NCBI RefSeq assembly: GCF_029931775.1
Contig: NC_079320.1
Span: 40,168,510-40,232,509, forward strand
Length of the DNA: 64,000 nt
Origin: Euleptes europaea
Lineage: Eukaryota > Chordata > Lepidosauria > Squamata > Sphaerodactylidae
Direction of reading: 5' to 3'
Of this stretch, positions 21,709 through 33,114 are shown piece after piece. The position numbers and the translations under genes are program-made. A model generated the notes under the pieces. That model had not been told where the DNA came from. It did not search any database and was given only the letters and a program-made list of their open reading frames with translations. The stretch's first letter is position 1, and the number at the start of each line of letters is the position of its first letter.

Positions 21709-22310
21709 ACATTTCTATGCCATCTCTCTAAGGAAACCGGCTCAAGGCAGCTTACAAGTAAAACGTGATAAAAATACCATTGTTCACCGAGTGCAGACAT
21801 TAAATTACACCACAGTACAGATTTATTTTTTTGCTGTCAAGTCACATCTGACTTATGGCAACCCCTGGTGGGGGCTTTAAGGCAAGAGACATTCAGATAT
21901 GGTTTGCCATTGCCTGCCTTCACACCACAACCCTGGTATTCCTTGGAGGTCTCCCATCCAAGTACTAGCCAGGGCTGACCCTACTTAGCTTCTGAGATAT
22001 GAAGAGATCATGCTAGCCTGGGCTATCCAGGTCAGGGCACAGTAGAGATAATAAAATATACATTAAAAAGTCTCATAAAACAAGCTAGAGTAGACAGTAA
22101 AAACAATTTAAAAGATGATCCCCTAATTAAATGCCAGGATAAAAAGGAATGTTTCGTCCTGGAGCCTAAAAGGGAGTATGATACACAATGAATAAGCCTC
22201 AAGGGGGAGGGCATTCCATACCCAAGGTGTCACCGAGAAAGCCCTGTCTCTGGTTGCTAACTGACTCACCTCTGCAGATGGGGACACAGCTACCAGAGCT
22301 TTTGAGGAGC
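21709..22310 (-). mobile_element. L2-type LINE 3' end, split by a 5S-SINE
   Basis: The reverse complement shows an L2-like terminus (GGCATAGAAATGTTCTAAAT). After the nested SINE, the 3' UTR section contains GAGGGCATTCCATACCCAAG and GAAAGCCCTGTCTCTGGTTG, familiar from vertebrate L2/CR1-clade 3' regions. Coding sequence is absent. Confidence 0.55.
21832..22035 (-). repeat. 5S rRNA-derived SINE, nested in the L2 tail
   Basis: The minus strand reads the 5S-like CTAGTACTTGGATGGGAGAC and GGAATACCAGGGTTGTGGTG, then the tail CCATAAGTCAGATGTGACTT. It is more diverged than the copy at 18624. Confidence 0.8.
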
Positions 22311-22344
22311 ATCTTAACTGGTTCTTTCAAGGTGGTCTTTCAAG

Positions 22345-23330
22345 TTTCCTGAATGAGATGAACAGAAAGGAGTAGATGGTATGGCAAAAGACATGTGAGT
22401 TAACCATTAGCCATGCAAAAAGAGAACTGGAGGAATGGCTTGCTAAAAACACATCCAGACAAACAATAAGCATTTCATTAATCATATCAGAAACAAAAAA
22501 CCAGTCAGGGAGGGAGTTGGGCCATTGGATGACGAAGGAATAAAACAACTGCTTAAGGAAAACAGGGAGATAGCAGATAATCTAAACGTGCTCACTTTGA
22601 AAAGAGGACAGAAAGCTAGAGCCATTATTTTCAGGAAGTCTGAAGAGCTAAGCCACATTGAGGCGACATTTTAGACCAACTGGGGAACTTAAACCCAATG
22701 AACCTCTGGATTCAGGTGGTGTATACCTGAGGATTCTTAATGAACACAAATGTGAAACTGTTGATTGACTTACCAGTGTGTGTACCTTGCCGCTAAAATC
22801 AGCGTCTGTATCAGAGGACTGAAAAGCAGCAAATGTTAGGTCCAGTGTGGAACCAGGAAATCACAGGCCAGTTAGCCTAATGTCTGTCCCAGGTAGATTA
22901 GTAGAAACTGTTATTAAGTATAGAATTATTAAGCACAAAGAGGAACAAAGCCTGCAGAGAAACTCAGCATGGCTTCTTCGAAGGAAAGTCATGCCTCACC
23001 AATGTTTTGGAGTTATTTGAGAAAATGAACAAACATGTAGATAATGATGATTCAGTAGACATAATATACTTGGACTTCCAAAAAGGCTTTTGACAAGGTA
23101 CCTCACCAAAGACGTCTGAGCAAGGTTAGCAGTCATGGGATGAGCAGATGAGTCCTCTTTTGGATTAAAAATTGGTTAAACAACAGGAAGTAGAGGGTAG
23201 GAATAAATCAATAGTGGAGGAAAGTGAGCTGTGGCACCCCACAAACATTGGTATTGAGACCAGTGCTACTGGACTAGCAACTTGAGTCTCAGTGCAAAAG
23301 GCAGACTATAAATAAAGTAAATAAACAGGG
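22345..23330 (+). mobile_element. CR1 LINE internal fragment (reverse transcriptase)
   Basis: Codons read KKPVREGVGPLDDEG and KQLLKENREIADNLN, then the RT core IIYLDFQKAFDKVPHQ with WIKNWLNNR downstream, as in CR1 ORF2. Several frameshifts and stops interrupt the frame, so it is an old fragment. Confidence 0.75.
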
Positions 23331-24272
23331 ACACACAACTGCTTCTTCACAAAAGGCATTCTTGTCAACCCTCTAGTACCTCACTGGGAAAAGGCTTCCA
23401 CATGACACACAGGAGACATGGGCCTTGGCTGTCCACTAAAGAGGATGCTGGACAGAAGGCAAAATATATCCTTTGCCCAGAATTAGCAAAACACCAGGGA
23501 GAGGGCAGAGTAGAATGCACACACTTGGGAGCCCTTCCCTGACTATTCACCCAACCAGGTGTACTGTAACAAATCTCAACACAGGGCATTAAGAATCTCC
23601 CAGCATCCCTGCCATCAACACCAGCCATACAGAGATGAAGAAGGGAGGGGAGGCCTCAAAGAACAAGCATAGGAACAGCACACCCCTTTGGGGTGTCTGT
23701 CCTGAGGTACAGTACGTGTAATGGTCCTGGCACAGCAGTCTTAGACACACGCAATGACATTTGTTCTCTCCCTGGGAAGATTGTGCTCAGTGCCTGTGTT
23801 GTGCAAAGTGCCCAGTTAATGGGACTTGACCTTAGTGTGTCTCCAAGATATGCCAGTGTAGGACTTAGTCACCATTCGAACCTGGGCTTAGGATGGGCTG
23901 TTCTTCTGCTTCCCCCATCCTGTGTTACTTATAGCAAATATCTTCTGAAGCTGACAGAAATTCCAAAAATATTGTGATATAGTAAGGGGGTCAGCTATTT
24001 AAAGGCAAAAATAACACTGGAGTTGCTCAGATCCTTTGCTCTGGCTAAAGTAGCTCTTTGCATCGTGGGCATTTATTTTAGAAAATTTTTTTAGTCAGAA
24101 TAGGATGGATTTTATTTCTTTTAGAAAATCAGTGGGTAAGTGAAGTGTCAACTGCACAAGTATCTGTCTATAAGTAACTTTCACTCACACATACAAAAAT
24201 ATTGCTAGAGAAAGTTCATTTCCAGAAAGCAAAGGTCTCACATTTAATGGCATTTAAATAGAATCAGCAAAC
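23331..24272. other. Intergenic stretch, nothing firmly recognised
   Basis: Two open frames of 87-94 codons (23365-23628 minus; 23693-23977 plus) have no recognised match. A weak resemblance of a minus-strand frame to Harbinger transposase was judged insufficient. Confidence 0.4.
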
Positions 24273-24644
24273 TAGGGTTGCCAGGTCCCTCTTCACCACT
24301 GGTAGGAGGTTTTTGGGGCGGAGCCTGAGGAGGGTGGGGTTTGGAGAGGGGAGGGACTTCAATGCCATAGAGTGCAATTACCAAAGCGGCCATTTTCTCC
24401 AGGTGAACTGATCTCTATAAGCTGGAGATCAGTTGTAATAGGAGATCTCCAGCTAGTACCTGGAGGTTGTAGGAGAAGGCAACACGTGGCTCAATATTAT
24501 AAAAAACTAAAGTAAGCCCAAATGGGGTAATATATGAAAACTTCAAAATAAGTAATTATAAACCTAAGCAATATTAATATTACACCAACAGGAAACGAAT
24601 CAAACAATGAGCAGGGGCTTGAATGAAAGGTACTGTTAAATCAT

Positions 24645-24785
24645 ATAAGCTGTGTTAAGGCACACAGAAACTACAAGCTACAACAGGCAAACAAGGATAC
24701 TAAGATACAAGGTTAACTGTGTTGAAATGCACACAGAAACTTCAAGCTGTGAACAGGCAAAAAAGGATACAAGGATACAAGGTAA
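24645..24785. repeat. Two-copy tandem repeat (about 67 bp) in the Penelope terminal region
   Basis: Both units contain CTGTGTT, GCACACAGAAACT, CAAGCT, AACAGGCAAA and GGATAC...GATACAAGG. Penelope elements often carry repeated terminal sequences; this may be part of one. Confidence 0.6.
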
Positions 24786-25002
24786 ACAATGAAAACAAGG
24801 TTACAAAGTATAAGCCTCAAATGATAATGAGAAATGAATACAGTAATAAAAACTTAGAACCAAGTCTCACTGGGCTGTTAAAGGTGTACAAGGCCTCACA
24901 GGGCTGTTGTTGCAAATAAATAGATGCGATAGTTCAAAAATATGTATAGTCCATAATTCAACACTAAACGACCTAAGCCGGTGGGTGATGAGGTGGGTGC
25001 AA

Positions 25003-25039
25003 GGCAAGGACGCGTTTCGAAAATCTTCTTCAGCTTGCC
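25003..25039 (-). ncRNA. Hammerhead-ribozyme-like motif of Penelope
   Basis: On the minus strand the order is GGCAAG, CTGAAGA, an 8-nt spacer, GAAAC, GC, GTC, CTTGCC. CTGAAGA fits the hammerhead CUGANGA core; GAAA and the GUC cleavage triplet are present; GGCAAG and CTTGCC form a perfect 6-bp stem I. Stem II is weak. Hammerheads with minimal stem III are known from Penelope-like elements, so a relic of one is likely. Activity is not implied. Confidence 0.65.
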
Positions 25040-26832
25040 GACCACGTAATGAATTAGAGGAACCACCATTCATTCATTGAAGTTGCAATGATTATCTAAA
25101 TATAAAAAACAGAGGCTTGTAGTATAAAGTATATTAAGTTGACTTAAGAACAAAATGAGTGGAATGCCACAGCTTACCCACTGCTTTGTAAATTATTTAT
25201 CTCTTCCAAGAGGGAGACTCATATTGAGAATGTTCCTGGAATATAATAAGGCTAGTCATTATAAGATAAGATTCAAGAAAATACATATATGCAGCCCAAA
25301 GCTGCTAAAGACACTTACCCTATGAGAGAAGAAAGGAATATGTCTGTGAAATGATCAGTTGTTGCCAAAAGGTCTAGAAGGAAGAGCAAGAATCAAGTAA
25401 AAATAGGGACAGGTGTGGGCTGGATGTTGAGATGGAAAGCTTGACGAATGAGTGTTAAAGGGGTAGAAGCTATAGAAGAACTATAAAAAAGATTATGAGA
25501 ACTACAAAAAACAAGAGAGATCAAATTCAGTATTAAGGCCACTAGGGGCTAGAGTTTTAAAAAGAAAAATGAAGCGTCTCTCTTGGCAGTTGAGAATCTT
25601 TTTTACATCTTGAGCCTGAAAAGGTTTTGGCTGATATTGCCACAAAACAAAAAATCTGATGTCACAGTCAGAATGGCCATGACAGACAAAATGGCTGACG
25701 ATGGGTGCGTCTACAATGCGGGCCCGAACCCTGGCTCGATGTTCACCGATACGTAAACGAACCTGACGAAGTGTACAGCCAATGTACATTTTTGGGACTG
25801 TACATGAACACAGAAGGGCATAGACAACACAAGATGATGCACAATTGGAAAATTGTTTTAAGGTGTATTTGAATTTGCCATTAGATGAAGTCACTTGTTT
25901 AACTGGTAAACTATATGGACAAGCTGCACACCCATTGCATTTAAAATGCCCGTGTGCAGTGATACAAGGTCTAGCCATCAAGATGTCAGTCTTAATGAGG
26001 TGGTCTCTTAACGCGGAAGTCTTTCTTAAGCCTAAAATTGGAAATTGGTCACAACCGGAAATGTGGTCAATAACATGTCAATGTTTCTGAATGATTTTTT
26101 TAATATCATAAGAAAGATGTGTGAAAGTAAGAGAAGCTGTCAATCTCTTATCCATGTGGGAAGGTGGCTTGAGAGATGTGAGTTCACTGCGATTCAAAGA
26201 TGCCGCCCTGTGAAAAGTTTGAGTAAGGACAGGTTCAGGATAGGATCTGGATCGAAGATCTTGAGTAAGGTTTTTTGCTGCTGCAAGAAAGTCATCTGCA
26301 TTGGATGAGTTGCGCTTCAATCGTAAGAACTGACTGTAGGAGAGATTCCTACGTAGGTGTGCAGGATGGTGTGAAAGAAAATGTAAGCCGCCCCCTTTGT
26401 CAGTAGGCTTCTTGTAAGGCTGAATGAAAATGGTGTTGGAATCAGAACGAGTGGTCTTTACGTGTAAGAATGCAATCGTGGTAGAATGAGAGTTGCCAGT
26501 AAACTTCAAATGAGGGTTGTGTTGGTGGAAAAGAAATGTTCAGCCTCAAAATGTGCCAATATAAATTGGCAGCTGAAGGGCACATTTTGAGGCTGAACCT
26601 TTCTTTTCCACCAATTCAATTTTTCAACAGCATGTGGTATTTTACTTGAGGTTTCTGGACGATCTTTACCTCATATGTAAATCTCCAGAATCTTTTTCAT
26701 TTATAACACAATGGATCAACACACTAAATCTACTAAATATTGAGCCACGTGCTGCCTTCTCCTACAGTTTCAACTATTTCCAGCATAGGTTTCCCTTTTA
26801 CATTCTAGTATCTGGAGGTTGGCAACCCTACA

Positions 26833-27308
26833 GCAAACAGTCAAAGATAAGTAGCATTTTTGTGTTTTTGCTAATCCAGTCTAAACTAGACTAATTCTAC
26901 ATAGGATTCAACATAATTCCTCCAAATTCTTATGGGCCTTAAAAATCAATTGCCAGAAACAGCCATTTGAAAATGCTGAAGTTTAACTTCCTTGTGACAA
27001 ATCTGAAAATAAAAGGCTAACCTGATTACTTTATAGGGCAGCAGAAGAGGAAATAGCTATTTTGTCTGTGTCCTTTCTTTCAAAAGATAATTGTATGTGA
27101 TCAAGCAAGTTTCCACCTTTCTACTGATCCCCACCTACTATTATATTTAAACTGTGTACATGCCACCATATCAAGATTTATGGAAACAGTTCCACCCTGG
27201 TTCACACCTGCAATTAACATTTATACAACAAAATGTTAACATATTAGAGCGTACAAACAATGACTTTCCAGAAAAGGGATGTAACAACTGACTAACACTC
27301 ATTTATGG
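26833..27308. other. Intergenic stretch, nothing recognised
   Basis: AT-rich with no ORF of note and no recognised repeat. Confidence 0.5.
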
Positions 27309-27460
27309 GTAAGATCTGAGTCCAGTAGCACCTTAAAGGGTGTAAACGTTTGAGAGTCAAAGCTACCTTAGTTGTATCTGACAAAGGGAGCTTTAACTCT
27401 CAAAAATTTATACCCTGGAAATCTTATTGGTCTCTAAGGTGCTACTGGACTCAAATCTTG
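27309..27460. repeat. Palindromic MITE-like element
   Basis: GATCTGAGTCCAGTAGCACC at the left pairs with GGTGCTACTGGACTCAAATC at the right. GTATCTGACAAAGGGAGCTT lies inside. It has the architecture of the element at 7087-7245 and is abundant in reptile genomes. Confidence 0.7.
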
Positions 27461-28574
27461 CCCTTCTACAGCAGACTGATATAGCTTCCCACCTGAAACT
27501 GTCATTAATGGGTATTGCAGGTATTACACCTGCAGAAGACTAACAGTGGAATCCTAAATTGTGTACCCAAAGGGCATGGGATGATGATTTAATCCTGTGT
27601 TGGCATAACTCGGAGACAGGTGTAACTGCTGTGCTAGCATAAAATTAGGTGGCGTCAGAAGTGTGTCATGGCAGAGTGGGGCTTAGTTGGCTTCCTATGT
27701 TTCTCCAGCCCTGGGCATTTCCCCAATGCTGGCACACTTATATAGTGAAAAGGCTGGTGTAGGTCACAAGCATACCATATAGGCAAACCCTCTGGGCACC
27801 AGTGCAGCTTAGGATGCCAACTAAGTCTGCAGTCACAAAGTTCACAGCCCTCCAAAACACTGTATAAACTCCAGCTAAGAAACCCATACTCATCTGATAG
27901 TGCATGTAGTTGTGCTGCCTGTGTCCTCCATTTACAGGGGAGGATGTAAAAATCAGGACTGTAGCATTCTAACAGCACAGTAATGACGTAGCCCTAGATC
28001 TGTCAGTCCACCTCACCAGCAGTCTGTATATGTACTGCTGGCATCTGTTGTTTGAGGCAAGGTTGTTGAGGCAATGCACAGAGTAGGTAGAAGGCAGGCA
28101 GGGAGAAACAGCTGCAGCTGTTTGAGGCAGGACTCCTCCTCCCTTGCATACCTATGTGGGGTGCATTGTCCTTGCATCCTCCAGTGAGGTACTGGGGAGT
28201 TGACAGGGCTGCCTTGGTCCAGGTGCTGTTATGTGTTATGTGCTGCCACAGGTCCTACATTTCTCTGGTAAAAGGCTGCTGTTCCTACATTGTGCCTAAG
28301 GCTGGAACTCTTGTGACTCTGGTGTGTGAGCTACTGAAGCAAGTGAATGCTGTAGCTGAAGTGGCCATGCTTTCTTTTGTGTGTGTGGGCCTGGCAAAAG
28401 GGAACTTCGTTGCAGGCAAGGACTTGAACCCACATCTACAGAGCACCCTGTACTGTCTTTGTTCCAGGGATCCTTCAGTCAATGTGCCTCTTTCAGTGGA
28501 GGACAGTATGTTCTTCCTTTGTGCTCAGCATGTGAACAGTGACTACATGGTGATTGATGGATATGAATGTAAGA
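27461..28574. other. Intergenic stretch with two unassigned ORFs
   Basis: A plus-strand ATG-initiated frame at 28154-28663 (169 codons, cysteine-rich, running into the CR1 fragment) and a minus-strand frame at 27978-27655 (107 codons) are open by length. Neither matches a family I know. No Kozak-like context, exon pattern or conserved motif supports a gene. Confidence 0.3.
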
Positions 28575-29160
28575 AGAGCCTTGGTGGATCAGACCAGTGG
28601 TCCATCCAGCACAGCATCCTGTTTCGCACCAGTTGCCCTGGCTTCCCCAATGTTGCCTCCTAGCACTGGTATTCAGAGGATTGCTGCCTCTATATAGGGA
28701 GGATCCATGAATTGATGGACCTCTCCTCCGTCAATCTGTTGAACCCCTTTTCAAAGCCAATCAATGCTTATGGCCATCACTATATTCATTAGCAGTGTGT
28801 TCCACAATTTTATTACTTATTGAGTAAAGAAGTATTTCCTTTTGTTGTTCCTGAATCCATTGTCCCTGGGGTTCTAGTATTATGGGACAGGGAGAAAAAG
28901 GTCTCTAGCCAATTTCCCCACCCCATATATAATTACATAAACCTCTATCATGCCCCCACATTAGCAATCCTTTTTATTCTAAACAGAAAAGTCCCAGGCT
29001 TTTCAGCCTTTCCTCATAGGAAATGTGTTCCAACCCTTTAATCACCCGGTTGTCTTTTTCTGTACTTTATCCAGCTCTGAACTAAACTTTTTGAGATACA
29101 GCGACTGGAACTGTACACAGTATTCCAAATACACACCTACAGCTTAGTGAGACAGGGCTT
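28575..29160 (-). mobile_element. CR1 LINE 3' fragment, diverged
   Basis: The plus strand reads GGTGGATCAGACCAGTGGTC, TCCACAATTTTATTACTTAT and ACTGTACACAGTATTCCAAA, the reverse complement of a CR1 3' UTR and ORF2 C-terminus. Diverged and frameshifted relative to 32421-33114. Confidence 0.75.
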
Positions 29161-30647
29161 CCTATTGCAGAAGCTATGCTGATTTTCCCTCAACAGGCTT
29201 TGCTGCTTAATATCTTTAAGAACAGTTTTTACTAATTTAGCTGGGCAAACTGGTCTGTATTTCCCTGGAAACCCCCGCCACCTCTTTTAAACATTAGTGT
29301 GACATTTGCTTCTTTCTACTCCTTTGGCATAAAGATTGAGTTTAGGGACCAGTGGGTGGGGTTATGATGAATTCCAGTGAAATCACTATGCTCTCTACAT
29401 TTTGCCAAGGGATTTTTCTTTCATATTTGTCCCATTTGTGTAAGTGGACATAGGATACTGACTAGTGACACCAGTGATGTACCAGCATCTCAGGACTGGT
29501 CTGTAAGTTTCATCTAGGATAAAAGAGCCCAAGTGTTTTTTCCCCCTGATGTTTTTTCACTGGTGATTATGTGTAGAAGAAAACCGCTTTTTAATAGAAT
29601 GCTTAGATGCACTAAACATTTGTTCACAAGAGCAAAGTCTGCAACCCACTTTTATTTTACCACAAAGCTACACAGAAGAATATATATATATGGTTACTAA
29701 TATATGATGCTCTTATTGGCATGCATTACATACCATCCCAAAATAGACAATCTTTTTTTATTTAGGGAGAAGCAAGTCTTTGACATTTCTAGTCAGTCCA
29801 AAACAAGACTTCTTGCCTGGAAAACAGGAAGTTCTACTGGAACTTTCAGCATTTACAATGCAATCCTGTACAGAGTTACTCCAGTAAACTAATTGTAATG
29901 GGGTAACTCTGCAAACATTTATACTGAAAATCTTTGATCCGTGCCTAAATGAAAATTCCCATCTTCTTCACTGTGAGTTACTGCTGGTACTTTCTATCAC
30001 TTACTGACTGCTTCCTCAAAACTCAATTTTACAGGTCATCCTCCTCTTACTTTTTCTATCTCCTGCTCTTTGGAGCTGTTGATGTGAACACAAATCCAGA
30101 GAATAAGGTCATGTCCCATATGTAAGCATTTTCCTAAGTATATAGCCTATAAGAAAATAGCAAACATTGTCCCCCCAATCTGTGGAGATGTAACGAGAGA
30201 TTCTCTCCCGCATCCTATTAGAGGACCCGCACTAAACAATTTTAAAGATTTTGGCTGCACAAAACTGTTTAGCAACAGAGTTCTCCAGAATTTATCTATT
30301 AAAGATGATTAACTACCTTCAATTCTGACAATACAAAAGAGTAAGGGGGCTGAGGTCAGTTCTTTGAACTATTAACCAGCAAACCAGACAGAAAGCCTGT
30401 AGAAATGTTTATCTTTTATTGAGATAAGAAAATATTTTTATTGAGCAAGACAGAAAAAAAATACAAGCATGAAAAAGTAACACTACAATTATTGTGAAGA
30501 TGAATGATTGATTCATATATGAGATAACCAACTTAAGTGCAAATAAGCCAATCAACATGTGCATATGAGTTACATCTGATATAGAAGTATAAGAAGAACA
30601 ATCTCAACTCTTAACCTCTATTAAAAATCGATTAATCTAACTTTTCA
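29161..30647. other. Intergenic stretch, mostly unrecognised
   Basis: About 29848-29920 resembles the short repeat at 7938-8022. No gene or other repeat is recognised in the rest. Confidence 0.45.
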
Positions 30648-31040
30648 TAGAATCATAGAGTTGGAAGGGACCATCAGAGTCATTTAGTCCAACCCCCTGC
30701 ACAATGCAGGAAATTCACAACTACCTCCCCCCAAACCCGCCCCCCCCAGTAAACCCTACTCCATTCCCAGAAGATGGCAAAAAGCAAAACAAAACACAAC
30801 CACCTCTGGGATCTCTGGCCAATCTGGCCTAGAGGAAAATTGCTTCCTGACCCTAAAGTGATGATCGGCACTACCCTGGGCATGCAAGAAAGGCCCCTGA
30901 GAGCCAAACACTGATGCAAACCTTCCTGCCCTCCCTCTCATGATCTGCCTAAGGTCATAAAATCAGCATTGCTGATCGATGGCCAACTAGCCTCTGCTTA
31001 AAAACCTCCAGAGGTGGACAGCCCACCATTTTAATGTAAC
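30648..31040 (-). mobile_element. CR1 LINE 3' end
   Basis: The plus strand starts CATAGAATCATAGAGTTGGA and GGGACCATCAGAGTCATTTA, the reverse complement of the classic CR1 3' terminus. It continues CAACCCCCTGCACAATGCAG and ACCTCCAGAGGTGGACAGCC. Confidence 0.9.
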
Positions 31041-32420
31041 TGTTTCGATTAACTATCTACAGTGAAAGGAACTCTTAGCAAACAAGGTTCATTGAGAGTT
31101 GAAAAGTGCTTGAACTGTCAGTTACTTTGCAAACTCAGCAAGATAAGTTGTGATATCATAGCTACTGCTACAGAGGCAGGGAGGAAAGGTGGCCACAAAT
31201 AGGGTACTTTTGGTGATTGGCTACCAGGCCCTCTTCATTTGCTTGGCAACTTCTCAGGATATTTTTTGGCATCAGGCAAATACTTGTTTGTTTCAACTTA
31301 CCGTACTTTTAATTAGTCTTTACTTCTGTTTGTTTTTATTTGTTTTACCTGCTAACTTGGTTTTACTTGCTGTTTTGCTTTACTGTTGTACTCATGCTGG
31401 CTTGATCTGGTTTTTTTTTATTTTTACTGGTGCTAGGTGTTGGGGAGATTATATTATGTTGCATTTTATATTTGTAGTAATTGTACATCATGGCCAACAC
31501 TATTAATGGAGAGTGTCTACAAGTATTTTTTAAAATAAACATAACTGTCTGGACATGTTGAAAAGCAGAAGTTTCCTTTCAAAATATCAAAGCAGCCCAA
31601 AGGTTAAACCATACATACAGTCTCTCATTGCCTCTCCACCACATTTTGGCGTTGGTTAGCTTCTCATATCCTCTTCTCACAGTTCTGCATTCCAGCTGCA
31701 AATCATGTCTGTTTGCTTCAGCTGACCTAGCAAAGTTCCAGAGTATACAGCATAGGCAAATCTGCCAGCAAAAGACAAGCCAACAAGACAAGTCAATTAC
31801 CTTAATATTATTCTAGATTTCAAAGCACCAGCACCTGTCAGTACCAGTCTGTTGCTGAAATACCAGGACAAATTTGGTCCTAGTAGCATTGGGAATGACA
31901 TCATTTTCAAATAATGAACACGCACATGGAATTATGTCATGATGATGTCAGTGGAACTTGCTTCCAGAATAAGGCTGTGTGTGCTTGCTATTACATTTCA
32001 TGCAGATTTTACCCATTGCCCTACAAAAGATCTTTGCACGTTTCTTGTACATATCTAATTATACCAACCTGTATCCTCAGCAATGTGATCCTTTTCCAAA
32101 AACTGTTTGGATCACAAGGTAACCAGGTAAAAGAGAGAAACAGATGACATGGCGGCTAGGCGTAAAGGGTTTGCTAACATTTCATATGCTATTCATCACA
32201 TATTTAGTATGTACACTGGCCATACAGTTGTAGCTCACTGTTGATCAGCAGCTCTGGCAGAAGTATGGCTGGCATGCACTCTTTAAAAACAACAACTGTA
32301 ACCAGCTGTATTGGCCCATGCAAAATCCAGAACAAAAAAACCAAACTCCACATAATACCTTTTATTAGGGCCAACTAAAATGACATGAAACATTGTTAAA
32401 GTTTTCAAAGTCACCAGAAC
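31041..32420. other. Intergenic stretch, nothing recognised
   Basis: Short ORFs only; a T/G-rich stretch at about 31310-31450. No repeat or gene was recognised. Confidence 0.45.
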
Positions 32421-33114
32421 TCATAAGAACATAAGAAAGGCCCTGCTGGATCAGACCAAGGCCCATCAAGTCCAGCAGTCTGTTCACACAGTGGCCAACC
32501 AGGTGCCTCTAGGAAGCCACTAACAAGACGAGTGCAGCAGCACCATCCTGCCTGTGTTCCACTGCACCCAAAATAATAGGCATGCTCCTCTGATACTAGA
32601 GAGAATAGGTATGCAGCATGACTAGTATCCATTCTAACTAAAAGCCATGAATACCCCTCTCCTCCATGAATATGTCCACTCCCCTCTTAAAGCCCTCCAA
32701 GCTGGCAGCCATCATCACATCCTGGGGCAGGGAGTTCCACAATTTAACTATGCGTTGTGTGAAAAAATACTTCCTTTTATCTGTCTTGAATCTCTCACCC
32801 TCCAGCTTTAGCAGATGACCCCGTGTTCTAGTATTATGGGAGAGGGAGAAAAACTTCTCCCTGTCTACTCTCTCCAAACCACGCATAATTTTATAGACCT
32901 CTATCATGTCTCCCCTCAGCCGCCTTCTTTCCAAGCTAAACAGCCGTAAGCGTCTTAACCGCTCCCCATAGGACAGTTGCTCTAGTCCCCTAATCATTTT
33001 GGTTGCTCTTTTCTGCACCTTCTCAAGCTCTGTAATATCCTTTTTTAGGTGTGGTGACCAGAACTGTACACAGTATTCCAAGTGTGGTCTCACCATAGAT
33101 TTGTACAAAGCCAT
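32421..33114 (-). mobile_element. CR1 LINE 3' end with intact ORF2 C-terminus
   Basis: The minus-strand frame at 33114-32638 is open for 158 codons: MALYKSMVRPHLEYCVQFWS, KVQKRATKMIRGLEQLSY, RRLRGDMIEVYKIM, KLWNSLPQDVMMA. This is the end of a CR1 reverse transcriptase, 5'-truncated. The 3' UTR follows to 32421 (reverse complement of AGAACATAAGAAAGGCCCTG). The open frame suggests a fairly recent copy. Confidence 0.9.

Larger units (their letters stand above)
24470..26806 (-). mobile_element. Penelope-like retroelement, rearranged
   Basis: The element is flanked by AGTACCTGGAGGTTG (24455-24469) and AGTATCTGGAGGTTG (26807-26821), a 15-bp target duplication with one mismatch. On the minus strand it carries the end of a reverse transcriptase (around 26509-26078, HPAHLRRNLSYSQFLRLKR) and then a GIY-YIG-type endonuclease (around 25981-25502: VYALLC, MYIGCT, RIGEHRARV). 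A plus-strand piece (26578-26806) holds the RT catalytic region with RFLDDLYLI. The left 1 kb is non-coding, with a 67-bp tandem repeat and a hammerhead-like motif. The element is old and no longer whole. Confidence 0.85.
24273..26832. repeat. Terminal-repeat element interrupted by a Penelope element
   Basis: The left part (24273-24469) starts TAGGGTTGCCAGGTCCC and contains GGAGGTTTTTGGGGCGGAGC. The right part is only the end GGCAACCCTA at 26822-26832. The two terminal repeats are the same family as 3480-3675. Everything between is the later insertion. Confidence 0.7.

Noticed and set aside
23365-23628. Harbinger-type transposase remnant on the minus strand
   Set aside because: Only a loose resemblance around a GKGYILPS-like stretch in another frame; no DDE pattern or terminal repeats.
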